This document shows, piece by piece, positions 60,139 to 64,000 of a DNA stretch of 64,000 nt. Positions within the stretch are counted from its first letter, which is position 1; the number at the start of each line of letters is the position of its first letter. The DNA is from Aquisalinus flavus (GTDB lineage: Bacteria; Pseudomonadota; Alphaproteobacteria; Caulobacterales; Parvularculaceae): positions 1,932,155-1,996,154 of the forward strand of contig NZ_CP042288.1 in assembly GCF_022559625.1 (NCBI RefSeq), in the 5' to 3' direction. The position numbers were made by a program, and so were the translations under genes. The notes beneath the pieces were generated by a model. It saw only the letters and a list, made by a program, of their open reading frames with translations. It had not been told where the DNA came from and searched no databases.

Positions 60139-62724
60139 ATGACCAAAACCGCTTATTTCACGATATGTTCGCGCAATTATATGGCCTATGCGCTGACGCT
60201 TTACCATTCCCTGAAAAAAGCGGAACCGGATTCGGCGTTCTACTGCTTCCTGGTCGATGCGCCAGACGGCACGCAGGATCTCCCCTTTCCCGTCATCGCC
60301 TGTGAAACGATGAATATCCGTGGCTTCTGGGACATGGCCTTCCGCTACACGGTGATGGAATTCAACACGGCAGTGAAACCCTTCTGCATCGACTACCTGT
60401 TCGACCGTGCAAAGGTCGATGCGGCGGTTTATCTCGATCCCGATCTCTATATCGTCAGGCCGCTGACGCATGTGCACGAAGCGCTGGAAAACGGGGCAGA
60501 CATCGTTCTCACGCCCCACGCGCTGGCGCCGCTCGATGATGGCGGCGACCCCGACGATGTCCGCCTGATGCGCACCGGTGCCTATAATCTCGGCTTCGGC
60601 GCCTTTTCGCGCAGCCGGTCGAGCCGCGCCCTGGTGACATGGTGGGGCGAGCAGCTGCGCACCAAATGTGTCGTCGACCTGGAAAACGGCCTGTTCGTCG
60701 ACCAGAAATTCATGGACCTTGCCCCGTGCTATGTCGACAAGACGGCGATCTTGCGCCATCCGGGCTATAATGTCGCCTACTGGAACATGCCCCATCGCGA
60801 GATCGCGGCCGATGACGGCTGGACGGTGAATGGCGAGCCCCTGCATTTCTTCCATTTCAGCGGCGTCGTGCCCGGCGATGGCAGTGTCTTTTCCAAGCAC
60901 CAGAACCGTTACACCGCGGCGACTATCGGGCCGCTGAAATCCCTTCTCGATGACTATCTCGCCGGGCTTGCCGGCAATGATCACGAGACATGGAAAACCA
61001 TTCCGTATGCCTATAATTACTTTCCCGATGGCAGCTACATCGCCGATCCGCTGCGCCGGGCCTATGCGCGGAATTTCCCCCAGACCAAACCGGGCGGGCG
61101 CGAGATTCTCCAGGACCATCCCGCCCTGTTCAACGCGACGAGCCGGCGCGCCCAGCGCCCCGGCTGTACCGTGCCGCTGACCACGGTGATGTACGAGGTC
61201 TGGGCCTCGCGCAGCGATTTGCGGGATGTCTTCGACCTGAATACAGACCAGTCCCGGATCGGCTATCTCAACTGGTTCCTGTCCAGTGCCCCCAGTGAGG
61301 TCAGGCTGGAGGAAAAATGGCTCGCCCCTGCCCGCGAGATCCTGTCCGCCCGCAGCCAGACGGGGACGCCGCCCGTCCAGTCCGGCCTCAACCTGCCGGC
61401 CATGGGCCGGACCCGCCCGACATTGCGCGCCACGGTCAGCCGCGCCGTCCTCGCCGGTGCCCACCGCCTGCGTCCGCTATACCGGCACGTCTCGCCTGAA
61501 TTGCGCCAGCGTATCGTCCGCCTGCTGCTGCGCGAAGGCTTCAGCGGCCCGGCTGGCGAAGACAACCGCCTCGCGCCGCCGGCGCCGGCGCCGGAGAAGG
61601 CGCCGCTTGACGACGGCCTCAATGTTTTCGGCTATTTCCGGACCGAAAGCGGCCTCGGCGAAGGCGCCCGGCTGGCGCTGCGCGCGCTCGGCGAGGCTGG
61701 CGTTGAAGCGGCACCGGTGACATTGCGTACACAGATCTTTCGCGATGCCCTGGCGGATGTCGATGATCAGGACACACTGCCGCCGGTTCGCCGGATAAAC
61801 CTGCTCCATGTCAATGCCGATGAGATGCTGACGATCTCCCGCCGGGTGAACGAGAGCTATCTCGATCGCAGCTATAATATCGGCTACTGGGCGTGGGAGC
61901 TGGAAAACTTTCCCGAGCCATGGTCCGAAGCGCTCGACCAGGTCGATGAGGTCTGGACGCCCAGCACGTTCGTGGAGAAAAGCATTCAGGCCAGGACCGG
62001 CAAGCCGGTGATGGCGATGCCGCACCCGCTGCGCGACCGGCCCGCTGACATGGCTGCGGCCGGGGCTTTCCGCAAGGCGCACGACATCGACAGCGACACT
62101 TTCCTTGTGCTGACGACATTCGATCTCAACTCCTATATCGACCGCAAGAACCCGTTTGCCGCAATCGCCGCCTTCAAGCAGGCCTTTGGCGATAGCCAGA
62201 ACGCCGCGCTGCTGATGAAATTCCACGGCGACAAGGCGATGAAGGCGCAGCGCCGCCGGCTGGCGGAGGCAAAAGGGGAGGATCCGCGCATATTGCTGGT
62301 CGATGATGTTCTCAGCAGCGCCGAGATGGCGGCGATGCAGATGAGTGCCAATGCGTTCTTGTCCCTGCATCGCTCGGAGGGCTTTGGCCTGAACATGGCC
62401 GAATGCATGCTGCGGGAGAAACCGGTCATCGCCACCGGCTATTCCGGCAACATGGATTACATGACAGCGCGCAACAGCCTGCTTGTCGACTATGCGATGA
62501 TCCCCGTTGGCCAGGGCCAGTATCCCTTCCCGGACGGCCAGCAATGGGCTGATCCGGATGTCGATCATGCCGCGTCGCTGCTCAAGCGCGTCCATGACGA
62601 CCCGTCAGCCTTTAGCGAAATGACCCGCGAGGCGCGCCAGACGATCCTGCGCGACTATTCCGCCCAAGCCATCGGCACACGGATGCGCGAGCGTCTCGCC
62701 GCGATCCGTCAGGATCTGGACTGA
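60139..62724 (+). CDS. Large two-domain glycosyltransferase (GT-A N-terminus + GT4 C-terminus)
   Basis: An 861-residue protein. The N-terminal part (about 1-280) looks like a GT-A glycosyltransferase related to family 8-like enzymes: TAYFTICSRNYMAYALTLYH, then AAVYLDPDLYIVRPL with a DPD metal motif (about 102-104) and YNLGFGAFSRS. The C-terminal part (about 495-855) is GT4-like, with FGYFRTESGLGEGARLALRA, GYWAWELENFPEPW, VWTPSTFVEKSI, LSLHRSEGFGLNMAECMLR and a YSGNMDYMT loop. The start is chosen by homology at MTKTAYF; the frame is open 40 codons upstream but no ribosome-binding site is obvious at either point. It is convergent with rfbC, separated by only 2 bp. Confidence 0.88.
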   Translation: MTKTAYFTICSRNYMAYALTLYHSLKKAEPDSAFYCFLVDAPDGTQDLPFPVIACETMNIRGFWDMAFRYTVMEFNTAVKPFCIDYLFDRAKVDAAVYLDPDLYIVRPLTHVHEALENGADIVLTPHALAPLDDGGDPDDVRLMRTGAYNLGFGAFSRSRSSRALVTWWGEQLRTKCVVDLENGLFVDQKFMDLAPCYVDKTAILRHPGYNVAYWNMPHREIAADDGWTVNGEPLHFFHFSGVVPGDGSVFSKHQNRYTAATIGPLKSLLDDYLAGLAGNDHETWKTIPYAYNYFPDGSYIADPLRRAYARNFPQTKPGGREILQDHPALFNATSRRAQRPGCTVPLTTVMYEVWASRSDLRDVFDLNTDQSRIGYLNWFLSSAPSEVRLEEKWLAPAREILSARSQTGTPPVQSGLNLPAMGRTRPTLRATVSRAVLAGAHRLRPLYRHVSPELRQRIVRLLLREGFSGPAGEDNRLAPPAPAPEKAPLDDGLNVFGYFRTESGLGEGARLALRALGEAGVEAAPVTLRTQIFRDALADVDDQDTLPPVRRINLLHVNADEMLTISRRVNESYLDRSYNIGYWAWELENFPEPWSEALDQVDEVWTPSTFVEKSIQARTGKPVMAMPHPLRDRPADMAAAGAFRKAHDIDSDTFLVLTTFDLNSYIDRKNPFAAIAAFKQAFGDSQNAALLMKFHGDKAMKAQRRRLAEAKGEDPRILLVDDVLSSAEMAAMQMSANAFLSLHRSEGFGLNMAECMLREKPVIATGYSGNMDYMTARNSLLVDYAMIPVGQGQYPFPDGQQWADPDVDHAASLLKRVHDDPSAFSEMTREARQTILRDYSAQAIGTRMRERLAAIRQDLD

Positions 62725-62726
62725 AA

Positions 62727-63290
62727 TCAGCTATAGTCGAACGGCGTTTCGAACTCGCTATAGGGCGGTGCCTTGGCGTCCTTGTCGGACAGGACGGCCT
62801 GGTCTTCCGTCACGCCCCAGTCGATGCCGAGCTCCGGCGAGAACCAGTGGACATTGCCGTCCGCTTCCGCCGAATAGAGCGCGGTGACCTTGTAGACGAC
62901 GAGCGTGTCGGGCTCCAGCGTGATGAAGCCGTGCAGGAAGCCGGCCGGCACCAGGATCTGCGTACCGTTTTCCGCAGAAAGCTCTGCGGAGACCCACTTG
63001 CCATAGGTCGGCGAGCCCCGGCGCACATCGACAGCAACATCAAGGACCGATCCGTGCACGACGCGCACCAGCTTGTCCTGGGCATAGGGCGGCGCCTGAT
63101 AATGCAGTCCGCGCACGGTATATTTGTGCTTGGAATAGGATTCATTGTCCTGCACGAAACCGAGCGGCACCGCTTTCTCATCGAAGCGGGTCTTGTTATA
63201 GGTCTCGGTGAAATATCCCCGGTTGTCGGCAAAGACGCGGGGCTTGAGCAATTTCACTTCGGGAATGTCGAGCTCGGTGACTTCTAGCAT
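62727..63290 (-). CDS. rfbC: dTDP-4-dehydrorhamnose 3,5-epimerase
   Basis: A 187-residue cupin enzyme of the dTDP-L-rhamnose pathway. Hallmarks: RVFADNRGYFTETYNKTRFD (about 19-38), FVQDNESYSKHKYTVRGLHYQ (about 46-66, with catalytic His) and VLDVAVDVRRGSPTYG, IPxGFLHGF-like LVPAGFLHGF and DWGV. The start at 63290 follows AAGGGG. Downstream of rfbA on the same strand (32 bp). rfbB and rfbD are not in the window. Confidence 0.95.
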   Translation of the reverse strand: MLEVTELDIPEVKLLKPRVFADNRGYFTETYNKTRFDEKAVPLGFVQDNESYSKHKYTVRGLHYQAPPYAQDKLVRVVHGSVLDVAVDVRRGSPTYGKWVSAELSAENGTQILVPAGFLHGFITLEPDTLVVYKVTALYSAEADGNVHWFSPELGIDWGVTEDQAVLSDKDAKAPPYSEFETPFDYS

Positions 63291-63322
63291 GGGCAACCCC
63301 TTCATATCGGTTCGGAACGGTC

Positions 63323-64000
63323 TCAGGCCTTTTCGTCGGCCACTTCCTTCAGGTAACGGCCATAATCGTTCTTGGCATAGAGCTTTGCCATTTCCGCCAG
63401 TTTTTCGCGGGTGATATAGCCCATGCGGAACGCAACCTCCTCGAGGCTGCCGATGGCCATGCCCTGACGGTTTTCCAGCGTCTGGATGAAGTGCGAAGCC
63501 TGCATCAGGGATTCATAAGTGCCGGTGTCGAGCCAGGCATAGCCGCGCCCGAGAAGCTGGACCGACAGGCTGCCCTCCTCCAGATACATCTGGTTGAGGC
63601 TGGTAATCTCCAGCTCGCCGCGGGCGGATTTCTCGACCCGTTTCGCCTTTTCGCAAACGGTCGCGTCGTAGAAATACAGACCGGTGACGGCATAATGGGA
63701 TTTCGGATGGTCGGGCTTTTCCTCGATGCTCTTGACCGTGCCGGTCGCGTCGAATTCGACGATGCCATAGCGTTCCGGGTCATGAACATGGGTGGCGAAG
63801 ACGGTGGCGCCGTTTTCCTGACTGGCTGCCGCCTGCAACAGCTTGCTCATGCCGCCGCCATGGAAAATATTATCGCCGAGGATCAGGGCGCAGGGATCGC
63901 CATCGACGAACTCCTCGCCAATGATGAAGGCCTGTGCCAGCCCTTCCGGCTCCGGCTGGATCGCGTATTCGAAGCGCACACCGAATTGCGAGCCATCGCC
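63323..64000 (-). CDS. rfbA: Glucose-1-phosphate thymidylyltransferase, 5'-truncated by window edge
   Basis: The first enzyme of dTDP-rhamnose synthesis, joining glucose-1-phosphate to dTTP. The visible C-terminal 225 residues contain [54 protein letters not shown] and [14 protein letters not shown], all RfbA motifs. The reading frame continues to the right edge ([12 protein letters not shown] before the first internal start), so the N-terminal nucleotide-binding motif is outside. The apparent GTG start at 63979 is internal. Confidence 0.95.
   Translation of the reverse strand, partial: GDGSQFGVRFEYAIQPEPEGLAQAFIIGEEFVDGDPCALILGDNIFHGGGMSKLLQAAASQENGATVFATHVHDPERYGIVEFDATGTVKSIEEKPDHPKSHYAVTGLYFYDATVCEKAKRVEKSARGELEITSLNQMYLEEGSLSVQLLGRGYAWLDTGTYESLMQASHFIQTLENRQGMAIGSLEEVAFRMGYITREKLAEMAKLYAKNDYGRYLKEVADEKA

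Overview
The window is about 64 kb of GC-rich bacterial chromosome, densely coding on both strands. Families typical of Alphaproteobacteria (two DUF2336 proteins, DUF1491, DUF2793, a stand-alone DnaA domain IV protein) point to that class. The Mrp-type Na+/H+ antiporter, the sulfotransferases and the TonB2-like system suggest a marine or saline lifestyle, for example in or near Hyphomonadaceae or Parvularculaceae; this placement is inference. There are no IS elements, CRISPR arrays, rRNA genes or complete prophages. The left and right edges cut a class A penicillin-binding protein (PBP1A) and an rfbA gene.

Layout. 1-7.5 kb holds housekeeping and regulatory genes: PBP1A, DUF2336, DUF1491, a PAS histidine kinase, a secreted protein of unknown function, SufE, a GNAT acetyltransferase and a DnaA-C-like protein. 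7.7-15.8 kb is a ten-gene minus-strand Mrp/Mnh cation/proton antiporter operon. It has three D-type proton-pump subunits, a split-off MrpA C-terminal part (MbhD/MbhE), an MrpC with a large hydrophilic insert, and a small extra membrane protein. A second DUF2336 gene and a small lipoprotein follow. 18-21.5 kb is a secreted trypsin-like protease autotransporter. 22.1-28.0 kb is a seven-gene minus-strand energy-transduction operon ordered DUF3450, TtpC-like, ExbB, ExbD, ExbD, TonB, TPR, resembling the Vibrio/Shewanella TonB2 systems but with two ExbD genes.

28.7-64 kb is mainly a large surface-glycan locus. It encodes nucleotide-sugar supply: UDP-sulfoquinovose synthase, UDP-glucose dehydrogenase, GalE, GalU, an AGE-type isomerase, a mannose-1-phosphate guanylyltransferase without isomerase domain, Gmd and Rmd for GDP-D-rhamnose, and RfbC/RfbA for dTDP-L-rhamnose. 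It also encodes a GtrA/GtrB/PIG-V-like lipid-linked sugar module, a tandem two-domain sulfotransferase, a second sulfotransferase, a WcbI-family protein, three very large two-domain glycosyltransferases and a KpsMT-like ABC exporter. A beta-helix lipoprotein, a phytanoyl-CoA-dioxygenase-like enzyme and a phage-tail-like DUF2793 protein are interspersed. Together they could make and export a sulfated, rhamnose- and uronate-containing polysaccharide (inference). PurU, a zinc-ribbon protein, tRNA-Gln, tRNA-Pro, a beta-carbonic anhydrase and a TIGR01244 protein are embedded in it.

A roughly 105-bp double-palindrome repeat occurs three times (2.9, 21.7 and 42.1 kb). In two copies its first bases form the stop codon of the gene before it.
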